The position numbers were made by a program, and so were the translations under genes. DNA of 64,000 nucleotides from JAMLHH01 sp037189845. GTDB taxonomy: Bacteria > Bacteroidota > Bacteroidia > Chitinophagales > JADIYW01. The stretch lies in the NCBI GenBank assembly GCA_037189845.1, contig JBBCIS010000005.1, positions 1-64,000 of the forward strand. Direction: 5' to 3'. Position 1 is the stretch's first letter. Each line of letters begins with the position of its first letter. Positions 44,919 to 54,146 of this stretch are shown piece after piece. The notes beneath the pieces were generated by a model. It was not told where the DNA came from. It did not search any database and saw only the letters and a list, made by a program, of their open reading frames with translations.

Positions 44919-45512
44919 ATGTTAAAAATCAAACACATTTCACGGCTAATCATTGCCGTATTCTTCCTGTTCACAGCTTGTACCGGACAGCCACCAGAAA
45001 CATCTTCTCAACAAAGTGCAAAAAATGTACCTGCAGCATTTGTTACTGATCAGATATGTTCCAGCTTAAAATTAGACACATTGATGACCTGGAGAAGAGA
45101 TCCTCTAGCTAATCCAGGTCTTGCTAATTACAACATCTACATGAAATGGTCTTCTCTTAAAGGCGATAATCCGGAATATGAAGTAGAGGTGAAGGTTTCA
45201 ACAAGAGATTTATCTCACAACAGAGCTAAAATTTATGACGGCAGAGGTCCATTAGCAAATTTAGTAGATGAAAACGGATTAAAATCGTATTCAAAATCTA
45301 CATTAAGAATCAATGACTATGTTTCTGATTTTGAAGGTGAACCTGATGAAGTTATAGCTAATGGGATCAACCAAAAGATATACACGGTGACTATCAGATA
45401 TAAAGATACAGCAACGTACGGTACAGATTCACTTAGCTTTGATATAACCCGCTTTTATGATCCTACTCAACCTCATACAGAAGGTGACGTGATGAGAAAT
45501 CCAAGGCCCTAA
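44919..45512 (+). CDS. Hypothetical lipoprotein next to protease
   Basis: A 197-residue lipoprotein (lipobox LFTAC). After a short low-complexity linker (ETSSQQSAK), the mature domain is predicted beta-rich (NYNIYMKWSSLKGDNPEYEVEVKV). No family was recognised. It is cotranscribed with the protease by spacing, and the terminator is at 45536-45567. Confidence 0.7.
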   Translation: MLKIKHISRLIIAVFFLFTACTGQPPETSSQQSAKNVPAAFVTDQICSSLKLDTLMTWRRDPLANPGLANYNIYMKWSSLKGDNPEYEVEVKVSTRDLSHNRAKIYDGRGPLANLVDENGLKSYSKSTLRINDYVSDFEGEPDEVIANGINQKIYTVTIRYKDTATYGTDSLSFDITRFYDPTQPHTEGDVMRNPRP

Positions 45513-45535
45513 GTACAAATTTTATGTAATTACCG

Positions 45536-45567
45536 GGGTATCAGCAAATGAGCTGATACCCTTTTTT
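45536..45567 (+). terminator. Rho-independent terminator
   Basis: Arms GGGTATCAGC / GCTGATACCC with a 6-base loop and T6. It ends the protease-lipoprotein transcript. Confidence 0.92.
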
Positions 45568-45654
45568 ATTTTGATAATAGCAATGTCAATATTCTAATTT
45601 GTAATAAAAACAGTGGTCTGAAAGAGAGATTCCACTAGTGATTACCTTATCCGG

Positions 45655-46737
45655 CTACTTCTCTCCCATCCGACCTATTGCTACCGATGTCTTTCTCAGC
45701 TTCCGGACGGCTTTCATTTTTAATTTCTCATGATAAATCATCCAGCCACCTGCTGCTCCTATCAGACTCCCGATTGTAATGTCTTTCATCCTCGCCAGTA
45801 CCAGATCATCAATATGCAAATGTCCCAGGTCCGAATCTGCCAGAAATATAGTCAGCGGAGTAATAAACACAACCGCCATTGCATAGTTTCTTACAATCAG
45901 CATCTGAATGATAAACTGCATGACCATAATAGAAATAATCACCTCCAGCTGATTCATATCCAGCCGCAACAATCCCCAGGTAACTCCTAATCCTATGAAT
46001 GTGCCCAGTATCCTGTGAAAGCTTCTCTGCCATACCTGCTGCACACCTACACCCTGCATCACTGCCAGACAAGACACCGGTACCCAGTACGGATTGTGAT
46101 CTACCAGATAATGTCCTGCCAAAACCGATATCAGTGTAAACAAGCCCCATATCATCGACTCAAAAATGTTGCTGTAGCGCCACTTTGTTCTCACCGGGTC
46201 TGTAACAGGCGGATATTTTCGGGTGATGTATAAACTATAAATGAAACCCATCAGACAGGTAAACATCGTCGCAAGTGCCATAGCTCCTATTCTGCCCGGA
46301 ATAGTTTCCAGCTCAAATGGCTGACAACCTGCGATAACGGCTATCAGCAGGATGAAGAAATTTCCCGGAGACCTGACCCCCAATTTCACTGTCACCCAAT
46401 GAACCAACGATGCATAGATGCCCAGTGTAATGGCAGATACTACAGGATGAAAGCTACTCAGAATGCCAACAGTAAAAGATATCAGAAATCCATATGATAC
46501 TCCCATCAAAGTGAGCATTCGGTGAGTAATTTTGGTTGGAGGCAAATATAATATCACAAAGCCGCAAAATGCTGCACCTAATCCCAGCTTCATAAATCCG
46601 AGAAAATACCCCGCCAGCACAGGTATACCAACACACAAAGAGGTCAGCAATGGAATATGCCACAGCCTTTCCGTCTGTTTCAGCTCTACCAATGAACGTA
46701 GTTCTCTGTTGACCCAATCGGTATTACCCATTTCCAT
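45655..46737 (-). CDS. FUSC-family inner-membrane transporter
   Basis: A 360-residue protein with two sets of about five transmembrane helices around a short cytoplasmic link (YITRKYPPVTDPVRTKWRYS). The FUSC signature NPYWVPVSCLAVMQGVG ... WQRSFHRILGTFIGLGVTW is in the second half. It is related to aromatic acid exporters and YccS-like proteins but shorter than those with N- and C-terminal soluble domains. Substrate is unknown. The gap 46738-47180 beyond its start is AT-rich, with no supported feature. Confidence 0.82.
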   Translation of the reverse strand: MEMGNTDWVNRELRSLVELKQTERLWHIPLLTSLCVGIPVLAGYFLGFMKLGLGAAFCGFVILYLPPTKITHRMLTLMGVSYGFLISFTVGILSSFHPVVSAITLGIYASLVHWVTVKLGVRSPGNFFILLIAVIAGCQPFELETIPGRIGAMALATMFTCLMGFIYSLYITRKYPPVTDPVRTKWRYSNIFESMIWGLFTLISVLAGHYLVDHNPYWVPVSCLAVMQGVGVQQVWQRSFHRILGTFIGLGVTWGLLRLDMNQLEVIISIMVMQFIIQMLIVRNYAMAVVFITPLTIFLADSDLGHLHIDDLVLARMKDITIGSLIGAAGGWMIYHEKLKMKAVRKLRKTSVAIGRMGEK

Positions 46738-47180
46738 TTCATCTGTAAATTGATGAAAGATTTTTTACACAACAATAGCCGGACGCTCTGTTACAAACAA
46801 TTAAACATCTTATCACTTTCGTAAAACATTGCGTTTTCATTTATATAATACACTGGCCACAGACAAACAGCTTTATCTTCTGCATCCCCGCAAGTAAAAT
46901 CAATGAACTTGCAATACAGGCCAATATTAGTTCACGTTACATTTAAACCTAAAGTCAGTGTTTACTTTTATGCAGCTAATGCACGAATTGTACTTTCCGA
47001 TATATCGTCGCAACTTTTTATACAACCACATATCCCAAAAAGATACAGTAAGTCATGCGTTATCTATTTATTAGTGAATTCGTGGCTATGCTCTAAAATT
47101 TTCAAATTATCCGGAATATTTAAAAATTGGAATTGATATAACATCCATACATTTACACTGAAATTTAACAAGCTCAGATA

Positions 47181-47903
47181 ATGCATATTTTTGACCTTAT
47201 TATTGATGATAAAGAACCGGTTGTATTGGAAGATGTTTTTCTGCAAGGTGAAAACAGAGAAAAAATCACGCAACTCATTAAAGAACATACCTATATCTCA
47301 TAATTATCTCAATATGGCTTACCTGTCAACAATAAAGTTTTACTGCATGGGAGCTCAGGTTGTGGTAAAACCATGACAGCTAAAGCAATAGCACAATCAT
47401 TGGGCAAAAACCTCATTATCCTTAACCTCAGCAATATCATCAATTCCAGGATCGGCGAAACCTCACAAAACATCCGTCAGGTTTTCACTAAAGCAGCACG
47501 TGAAAATGCAGTTTTATTTCTGGATGAATTTGACCAGATAGGAAAAGAACGGGGCAGTGACGAAAAAGATGTAGGCGAAATGAGAAGATTGGTCAACACG
47601 CTGATACAGCTGATAGATTATTTTCCTCAAAAATCTTTGCTGCTGTGCGCAACCAACCACCCTGAAATCCTTGATACCGCAATACTCAGACGTTTTCAGG
47701 TAAAAATAAGTTTTGAGATGCCGGAAAATGAAATTTTAGATGCCTATTACGATAAAATCATATCCCGTTTCCCGGAACATCTGCAAAACATCGAACGCAA
47801 ATACAATATTTCTTTTGCTGAAGCTAAAGATCATACTTTCACTTCTATCAAAGCTATGCTGATACAGGAACTGGAAGCAAAACGTACTGTGTCATTGAAT
47901 TAA
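47181..47903 (+). pseudogene. AAA+ ATPase interrupted by an in-frame TAA
   Basis: The frame opens at ATG 47181 (MHIFDLIIDDKEPVVLEDVF), hits TAA at 47301-47303 and continues in the same frame to 47903. Walker A (HGSSGCGKTMTA) lies just after the stop, then LFLDEFDQIGKE (Walker B) and TAILRRFQVKI. The first ATG after the stop is inside Walker A, so a restarted product would lack the P-loop. Apart from the one stop codon the sequence is well conserved, pointing to recent inactivation or to readthrough. A sequencing error cannot be ruled out. The product would be a small single-domain ATPase of the proteasome/FtsH-like type. Confidence 0.75.
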
Positions 47904-47967
47904 AAGAAATATCTTCATTGTAACAATATCATTAGTTCACCTATCCTTTTCTAACAGGCTAATTCCT

Positions 47968-47975
47968 TATTTTTG
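47968..47975 (+). promoter_or_regulatory. Bacteroidota -7 box of methyltransferase gene
   Basis: TATTTTTG ends 4 bases before the ATG at 47980, so the transcript would start at or next to the start codon. Confidence 0.6.
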
Positions 47976-47979
47976 CAGG

Positions 47980-48879
47980 ATGAACAATGCTTTACCATTA
48001 CTTGCAGCACCGGGCTGGAGTGATTATGAACTGATAGATGTAGGTGGATTTGAAAAACTGGAACGTTTCGGTCAATACATCACCATCCGTCCGGAACCGC
48101 AGGCAATCTGGGATAAAGTACTTCCTGAAAGTGAGTGGCTGAAGTTGGCTCATGTCAAATTTGTAGGAATGTCAAGCTCTTCCGGAAAATGGGATTATCT
48201 AAAAAAAATGCCGGAAAACTGGACTATGTCATGCCCTATCGGCAACAGCGAAATCACTTTCAATCTTGCACTAACCAAATTCAAGCACGTTGGAATTTTT
48301 CCGGAACAATCTGTCAATTGGAGGTTTATTTACGACCGTGTCAGCAGAATGAAAGCAGAAAATGATCGTATTCCTGTTCTGAATCTTTTTGCCTATACGG
48401 GTGGTGCTTCTCTGGCAGCGTGTGCTGCAGGAGCAGAAGTATATCATGTGGATGCTATCAAGCAGGTTGTCAGCTGGTCGAATAGAAATATGGAGTCCAG
48501 CGGTCTGAAAGATATTCGTTGGGTCGTGGAAGACGCTGTAAAATATGTCAAACGTGAAATCAAGCGTGGCAAACAATACAAAGGCATTATCCTCGACCCT
48601 CCTGCTTTCGGTCACGGCCCTAATGGTGAAAGCTGGAAGCTGGAATCGATGATCAACGATTTAGTCAAAGATGTTTTACAATTGCTCGACCCTAAAGAGC
48701 ATTTTCTCATCATGAATACTTATTCTTTAGGCTTTTCCGCACTCATCGTTGAAAATATCATGAAACAGCATCTCAAATCACGTGGAATAGAAAATACGCC
48801 CCAGGAATATGGTGAATTATACATTCCATCTACATCGGGGGTTAATCTACCATTGGGAGTGTATGCGAGATTAGGTTAG
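47980..48879 (+). CDS. Class I SAM-dependent methyltransferase (RlmI-like)
   Basis: A 299-residue methyltransferase. The SAM-binding motif LNLFAYTGGASLAACAAGAEV is at about residues 135-155, DA binds the ribose, and motif IV is ILDPPAFGHGPNGE. The order matches the 23S rRNA m5C methyltransferase-like (Methyltrans_SAM) family, but the PUA domain of RlmI is absent, and residues 1-100 form another N-terminal domain. The likely target is RNA. It follows an apparently leaderless promoter. The 200 bases after it show nothing. Confidence 0.85.
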   Translation: MNNALPLLAAPGWSDYELIDVGGFEKLERFGQYITIRPEPQAIWDKVLPESEWLKLAHVKFVGMSSSSGKWDYLKKMPENWTMSCPIGNSEITFNLALTKFKHVGIFPEQSVNWRFIYDRVSRMKAENDRIPVLNLFAYTGGASLAACAAGAEVYHVDAIKQVVSWSNRNMESSGLKDIRWVVEDAVKYVKREIKRGKQYKGIILDPPAFGHGPNGESWKLESMINDLVKDVLQLLDPKEHFLIMNTYSLGFSALIVENIMKQHLKSRGIENTPQEYGELYIPSTSGVNLPLGVYARLG

Positions 48880-49084
48880 GAATCTCAGTTCCGGCAACTG
48901 ACCACCGGTTTTTTCGACGACCCGTTAATTGCTCAACAGCTATTTCTTTAAAACGTCTGTATTGAGCTTATTGAAGTGTTGTCACACAGTGAATAATCAG
49001 GCCTAGATTTTCAGAATGACGAGCGATATAATTATTGAACTTATAGAAAAATCACACACCAGAGGATAACTATAAATTTGCCAT

Positions 49085-49867
49085 CTATCTGCTTTCTGTC
49101 AATTGTCCGGTCATAATAGCATAATGACCCAGATAATTGCTAATACGTACATTACAGAACGCAACTCTTATTTTACCATCCACACGACTTATATAAACAG
49201 GGCGATTAGCTTCTGCAAAAAAGCTAAAGCTTTGAGTCACGACTTGGATATTTACTTTATTCACATCATCCGGAAATGGCTCATTCGTAGTATAATAAAT
49301 TCCTTCTTCCAAATTATGATCTATCCAATATTTGGAAAAACGCATGTAAACATCTCCATTCATGCTACCTGCTTCAATTTCAAACGCACCCACTCCTGCA
49401 CCAATATTTCTGATACCCGCCGGCGACAGCTTTGGCATTGCCCCATTAAAGCTCACTTCTTTATCTGTAAGTGTACAATCAGGTATTCCTTGAGGAAATT
49501 TTACATCTACATAAACACTATCCTCTATTGTGGTACATGAATCATGTGTAATCCTTACAAAATACCATCCCTCCATGAAATGATCTGCAGAATAAATAAC
49601 AGGATTTTGATCATAACTACTAAAGCCCGGGCCAGACCATAAGTAATCAGCACCTTGGACAGTATCACAAAATATTTGAATCTTTTCACCTAACAAAACC
49701 GGTGTCACCGGTTTTATTTTAAATTTACCCATTTTAACACATGGATCTTCTTCTGTAGGATTCTCTTTATCTTCCTTCTTATTGTCAACATTATCTTTAG
49801 AACAGGAGGTCAAAAATATTAACGACAAACAAGTTAAAAATGCGAAGTGGTACAAATATTTTTTCAT
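49085..49867 (-). CDS. PKD/Ig-like lipoprotein, duplicate A
   Basis: A 260-residue lipoprotein from the ATG at 49867 (MKKYLYHFAF), the start shared with duplicate B; the frame's upstream ATG is at 49888. Lipobox LTSC is at about residue 22. An acidic, Lys/Asp/Glu-rich linker follows, then an Ig/PKD-like domain (VLLGEKIQIFCDTVQGADYLWSGP) and a second unknown domain (GIRNIGAGVGAFEIE ... LEEGIYYTTN). It is about two-thirds identical by eye to 50196-50984. Function is unknown. Confidence 0.75.
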   Translation of the reverse strand: MKKYLYHFAFLTCLSLIFLTSCSKDNVDNKKEDKENPTEEDPCVKMGKFKIKPVTPVLLGEKIQIFCDTVQGADYLWSGPGFSSYDQNPVIYSADHFMEGWYFVRITHDSCTTIEDSVYVDVKFPQGIPDCTLTDKEVSFNGAMPKLSPAGIRNIGAGVGAFEIEAGSMNGDVYMRFSKYWIDHNLEEGIYYTTNEPFPDDVNKVNIQVVTQSFSFFAEANRPVYISRVDGKIRVAFCNVRISNYLGHYAIMTGQLTESR

Positions 49868-50034
49868 TATGGTTGGCTTTAAGTGCATTCTCTCAATGAG
49901 AATATTTTAGATTCTGCAGCAATGATAAAAATAATTTCTAATAATAAGAAAAATATAAAATATTTAATTTTTATTAATAAAAATTTATGGATATTATTCC
50001 GTTACCAAATAGTAATACTTCTTAAATACCAACT

Positions 50035-50109
50035 ATGTCTAAAATCTATATCTTCAGCCGTCTCGGAGTCGACAAAAGAGTTTTTGACCGGATAGACTTC
50101 AGACAGTAA
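50035..50109 (+). pseudogene. Stub of the alpha/beta hydrolase gene, 24 codons
   Basis: The frame reads MSKIYIFSRLGVDKRVFDRIDF and then stops. It is nearly identical to the first 22 residues of the hydrolase at 51244-51885 (MSKIYIFSGLGVDKKVFDRIDF). Its upstream DNA matches that of the hydrolase except for a 93-bp loss that removes the promoter. It is a by-product of the tandem duplication. The segment 50110-50195 after it matches nothing recognised. Confidence 0.85.
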
Positions 50110-50195
50110 TATTGATGGCTTATATTTTTGGGATAGATGATTATTGAGTCTATCTAAAACGTTCTCATCATATCGAAGCTGTAAACTTGCCTTTA

Positions 50196-50984
50196 TTAAT
50201 CTTCTGTAATTTGTCCTGACATTGTAGTCTTTATTGCATATCCATGAGTATCCGTCACTGGAATACAAAACGAAACCCTTACTTTACCATTTACATGGCT
50301 GATATAAACCGGATGATTGGCATCTGCTGAAAAAGATAAATTTCTTGTTACAACTCGAATACTCACTTGATCTTCTTCTTTAGGAAGTGTCCCATTAGTT
50401 GTATAGTAAATTCCGTCTTCTAATTCATGATCCACCCAGTAATCTGAAAAGAACATGTTCATGTCAAAATACGAACCTCCGACTTCGATTAAAAATCCCG
50501 CTATTCCTTCACCAATATATGTGATGCCAACAGGTGATACTTTTGCTACTGTACCATCAAAATCTATTTCATTATTCGTAAGCTTGCAATCTGGTGTCCC
50601 TTGCCTTAAATGAACATCTACATATACACTATCTTTCACTGTCTTACATGACGCATGAGTAACTTCCACATGATACCAACCCTCCATATATAGATTAGCA
50701 TTATTGGCTAACAAGGGATTTTGGTCGTAACTGCTAAATTCTCTTGGTCCTGTCCATGAATAGTTTGCGTCCTCTATAGTATCACAATAAATCCGAATCT
50801 GCGTACGTAATAATACAGGAGCTACTGGTTCTATTTTAAATTTATCCATTTTAACACACGGATCATCTTCGGCAGGATTCTCCTTATCTACTTTCTTCTT
50901 GTCAACACTATCTTTAGAACAGGAGGTAAAAAATATTAACGACAGACAAGTTAAAAATGCGAAGTGGTACAAATATTTTTTCAT
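50196..50984 (-). CDS. PKD/Ig-like lipoprotein, duplicate B
   Basis: A 262-residue paralogue of 49085-49867 with the same signal peptide (MKKYLYHFAFLTCLSL) and lipobox FFTSC. It has the same linker style, the Ig/PKD-like domain (IRIYCDTIEDANYSWTGP) and the C-terminal domain (GITYIGEGIAGFLIE ... LEDGIYYTTN). It is divergent from the intact hydrolase gene. Confidence 0.75.
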   Translation of the reverse strand: MKKYLYHFAFLTCLSLIFFTSCSKDSVDKKKVDKENPAEDDPCVKMDKFKIEPVAPVLLRTQIRIYCDTIEDANYSWTGPREFSSYDQNPLLANNANLYMEGWYHVEVTHASCKTVKDSVYVDVHLRQGTPDCKLTNNEIDFDGTVAKVSPVGITYIGEGIAGFLIEVGGSYFDMNMFFSDYWVDHELEDGIYYTTNGTLPKEEDQVSIRVVTRNLSFSADANHPVYISHVNGKVRVSFCIPVTDTHGYAIKTTMSGQITED

Positions 50985-51187
50985 TATGGTTGGTTTTAAG
51001 TGTATTCTCTCAATGAGAATATTTTAGATTCCGCAGCAATAATAAAAACAATTTCTAATAATAAGAAAAATATACAATATTTAATTTTTATTAATAAAAT
51101 TTCATGGATATTAAACAGCAATAATTGCTCAGAATTATCAGGCTTAAACTCATAGAATTTGAAAACAGGTTTTTAGAAAGGAGCGAT

Positions 51188-51195
51188 TATATTTG
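51188..51195 (+). promoter_or_regulatory. Bacteroidota -7 box of hydrolase gene
   Basis: TATATTTG, perfect TAnnTTTG, 48 bases before the ATG at 51244. It lies in the 93-bp segment that is absent upstream of the stub at 50035. Confidence 0.6.
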
Positions 51196-51243
51196 TCAAA
51201 ATATTATTCCGTTACCAATAGTAATGCTTCTTAAATATCAACT

Positions 51244-51885
51244 ATGTCTAAAATCTATATCTTCAGTGGTCTCGGAGTCGACAAAAAAGTTTTTGACCGG
51301 ATAGATTTTGGCGATATGGATGTAACTTTCATTGACTGGATAACTCCAAACAGTAATGAATCTATCCAGGAATATGCAGGAAGAATCTCTACAAAAATCA
51401 CATCCCCGAACCCCGTTCTGATAGGTTTATCTTTTGGAGGAATGATAGCGGTAGAAGTATCGAAACTGATTTCCACAAAAAAGATTATCCTGATAGCTTC
51501 TGCAAAAACCAGACACGAACTACCAAAACTATACAGAAATATCGGCCAAGCAAATCTTCATCAGATTATACCTGCTTCTTTACTAAAATTACACCATCCA
51601 CTTGCGGATTGGTTCTTCAGCATTACATCAAAAGAAGATAAACTTCTGCTTAAAAATATTCTCAAAGATACGGACCCGTATTTTCTTAAATGGGCAATAC
51701 ACCAGATTGTCAGCTGGGACAATATACATATTCCTCAAAACGCCATTCACATACACGGTGATGCTGACAGAATTATACCTGTAAAAAATGTTCAAGCGGA
51801 CTATGTTATCTCCGGTGGCGGGCATTTTATGACTGTCAATAAAGCAAAAGAGATCAGCCTTCTGATTCAAAAATTAAAAAAATAA
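51244..51885 (+). CDS. Small alpha/beta hydrolase
   Basis: A 213-residue cytoplasmic enzyme. The nucleophile elbow is GLSFGG (Ser about 63), the acid is in HGDADRIIP and the histidine is in SGGGHFM near the end, so the triad is complete. It is compact, like esterases or thioesterase-type hydrolases. The substrate is not readable. It has a promoter at 51188. Confidence 0.85.
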   Translation: MSKIYIFSGLGVDKKVFDRIDFGDMDVTFIDWITPNSNESIQEYAGRISTKITSPNPVLIGLSFGGMIAVEVSKLISTKKIILIASAKTRHELPKLYRNIGQANLHQIIPASLLKLHHPLADWFFSITSKEDKLLLKNILKDTDPYFLKWAIHQIVSWDNIHIPQNAIHIHGDADRIIPVKNVQADYVISGGGHFMTVNKAKEISLLIQKLKK

Positions 51886-52005
51886 CATACTCCACCACTT
51901 TCAGCAGATAAAATCACTTATTTGAAACTATTCAGGGTAAATGATAGTATATAAAGGTTTGAAAGTAGTTTTATTACCTTTTATATAGTAATCCATTAAG
52001 AATAT

Positions 52006-52923
52006 ATGCGTTCAAAATCATTTGTTTTCTCCACCGGCATAGGGATTCTTTTTTCTCTGATAAGCTGTAACAGCAAAAAGAGCAATACAGAATCTTCTAA
52101 AAATATTGTCGAAAAAATAGCCGAAAAAATCGAAGCTGTTCCGGAAGAAAAAGTTCCGGAAATTAAATACAGCTTTATGAAAAAGGCTGATTGGATGGGT
52201 ATGAAAGACTCTTTCGAGGGAGCTAAGCACCTGGATATTCTGATTGCCCTCAACAGAGTAGACAGCTCTCATTTAGCCAGATTGGACAGTATTATTGTCC
52301 CCGACAGATATGATCTGGGCCTGGATGCTTATCTGCCGTTTCCTAAAAAGATAGAATTGCTGAAGGATGTCAAAAAGATCATCATCTTTTCCAATCCCGT
52401 ACAGGCTTTTGCCGCTTATGAAAACGGCGAGCTGGTTCTGCAGGGTCAAACCAATATGGGTAAGAAAGCCTCCCCTACTCCACCTAAGCTCTATTTTTGT
52501 AACTGGAAAGCGAAGAAAACAATCAGCACTTCCAATTCTGAATGGATATTAAAATGGAACTTCAATATCAGCAATTTCGGAGGAATAGGTTTTCATCAAT
52601 ATGCTATGCCCGGATATCCTGCTTCACACAGCTGTATCAGGTTATTAGCTTCTCACGCTTATTTTCTCTACAACTGGGCTGAACAATGGGTACTGGATGG
52701 TAACAATCTGTTAGCTCATGGCACTCCGGTGATAGTTGATAAAACTTATCCTTTTAATGAACCGGGAAGACCGTGGCACAAATTAGTCAACGATCCGCTC
52801 GCTATGACACTCAATCAGGATAGTATGAAAAGAATCATAGAACCTCACCTGGAAACTATTCTGCAAAAGCAACAGGAAAGAGATACATACAAAGCCTCCA
52901 AAGACACTACGGCTGCTATGTAA
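52006..52923 (+). CDS. L,D-transpeptidase (YkuD) lipoprotein
   Basis: A 305-residue lipoprotein (lipobox SLISC) with a helical N-terminal linker. The YkuD domain spans about residues 120-245: KIIIFSNPVQAFAAYENGELVLQG ... GFHQYAMPGYPASHSCIRLLASHA. The catalytic Cys is in SHSCIR. The usual Gly before it (SHGC) is Ser, and the upstream His is present. It probably cross-links peptidoglycan or attaches lipoproteins to it. It is followed by a minus-strand PLC-like gene. Confidence 0.88.
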   Translation: MRSKSFVFSTGIGILFSLISCNSKKSNTESSKNIVEKIAEKIEAVPEEKVPEIKYSFMKKADWMGMKDSFEGAKHLDILIALNRVDSSHLARLDSIIVPDRYDLGLDAYLPFPKKIELLKDVKKIIIFSNPVQAFAAYENGELVLQGQTNMGKKASPTPPKLYFCNWKAKKTISTSNSEWILKWNFNISNFGGIGFHQYAMPGYPASHSCIRLLASHAYFLYNWAEQWVLDGNNLLAHGTPVIVDKTYPFNEPGRPWHKLVNDPLAMTLNQDSMKRIIEPHLETILQKQQERDTYKASKDTTAAM

Positions 52924-52950
52924 AGATTCATTATTAGAATGGATCCAATG

Positions 52951-54129
52951 CTATTTAGTCACAGGATTCAAACGATAACTATGATTTTCCAGTTTAATAG
53001 TGAAATCTGTCCAGCCATCTTTTCCAGCTCTCTCATCCGGTTTATAGTAATCGGTAGACAGAAAGTGAACTCCTTTAGCTTTAGCCATTTCAAATTTTGA
53101 ATAATCACCTGAACGGGCCTGATATACCCCGCCTATCATACTTCTCACCAGAAATCCTTGTTGAACCAGTGTTTCAACATCAATAGTATCCGGATCATTT
53201 CTTTTTATAAATGCGGCATCCGGTTGAGCAGGCCCGGAAGCATTTGTAAAAATCAGCTTACCTTCCAGAGACAGGCTACTACCCTTGTATATTTTACTGA
53301 AACCTTCACCATCCAGTAAAAACATCACCTTCCCTCTTGATTGGCCAATGGTAGGCCAGCTATCTTCTACGACAGCTTCTCTCAGTGTGGATCGTGCACC
53401 TCTCACATCATCAGGCTTGATGATTTTCTCCCGGGGAAAAACCCTCAGAATTTCCTGCTCGATCGCCGCTATATTCTCTGCATCCCAAGGCTCTGCTTTT
53501 ACAAAGTCAAGAAAGGAAAGATAGTCTCCAACCGTTTCCGTTTTAGCTTCAAGCATGATATATACCGGTAAATGATCAGGATATTTATCTGACCATCTTT
53601 TAATATCTGTCAACGCCTCAACAAATGTGTGATAGTGTGTTTCAAAATCCACATCCGGTATATGCATCACTTTCAAACCCGGCTGCTTCAGCACTTCTAT
53701 ATTGGAAGCAGGATCTCTTGCCGTCCATAGATATCCGGCTCTGTTGTAAAACCGTCCGCCTTCCTTATCACCATAAAAATCCAGCTCTACATGTCTTACT
53801 CCATATTTTTCCAGCTGAGTATAGATATCGTCATGATCATACTCCCATTCTATCAGATTATATGGAATTAAACCTTCAAAATTTTTCAGGAACTTATAAA
53901 TCACCGGATCTGTATGTTTTCTGTAGCTGTTATGGCTACTGAGATATTGAAGCTGATTTAATCTCAATGAATTATCAACCATAGTATCATTGTAGACTAA
54001 CGTTTCAGGAATAATTTCAGGAATAGGGTCTGACCCATCCTTATCTTTAGAACATGCCTGCAACAGAACTACTACTGTCAATAACAGGTAAAGAAATCTT
54101 TTGCATGTATTTCCGGTTCGATCTGTCAT
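52951..54129 (-). CDS. PI-PLC-like (PLC-C1 type) lipoprotein, copy 1
   Basis: A 392-residue lipoprotein (lipobox LLQAC). The phosphodiesterase TIM-barrel has SSHNSY (first catalytic His), VRHVELDFYGD, VMHIPD (second His), VYIMLEAKTE and later the C-terminal AKGVHFLSTDYYKPD. It matches the Ca2+-dependent phosphoinositide phospholipase C family (PF16670 type). It probably hydrolyses a phosphodiester lipid outside the cell membrane. It lies 17 bases after its paralogue at 54147-55295. Confidence 0.85.
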   Translation of the reverse strand: MTDRTGNTCKRFLYLLLTVVVLLQACSKDKDGSDPIPEIIPETLVYNDTMVDNSLRLNQLQYLSSHNSYRKHTDPVIYKFLKNFEGLIPYNLIEWEYDHDDIYTQLEKYGVRHVELDFYGDKEGGRFYNRAGYLWTARDPASNIEVLKQPGLKVMHIPDVDFETHYHTFVEALTDIKRWSDKYPDHLPVYIMLEAKTETVGDYLSFLDFVKAEPWDAENIAAIEQEILRVFPREKIIKPDDVRGARSTLREAVVEDSWPTIGQSRGKVMFLLDGEGFSKIYKGSSLSLEGKLIFTNASGPAQPDAAFIKRNDPDTIDVETLVQQGFLVRSMIGGVYQARSGDYSKFEMAKAKGVHFLSTDYYKPDERAGKDGWTDFTIKLENHSYRLNPVTK

Positions 54130-54146
54130 ACTTATTCATTTATGTG

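Noticed and set aside
46738..47180. Possible gene in the gap between FUSC and the broken ATPase, including a 77-codon frame
   Set aside because: AT-rich, no conserved pattern, no convincing start region and no matching promoter box.
50002..50268. 88-codon minus-strand frame between the duplicated lipoproteins
   Set aside because: It overlaps the hydrolase stub and the 3' end of the lipoprotein gene on other frames; no recognisable domain.
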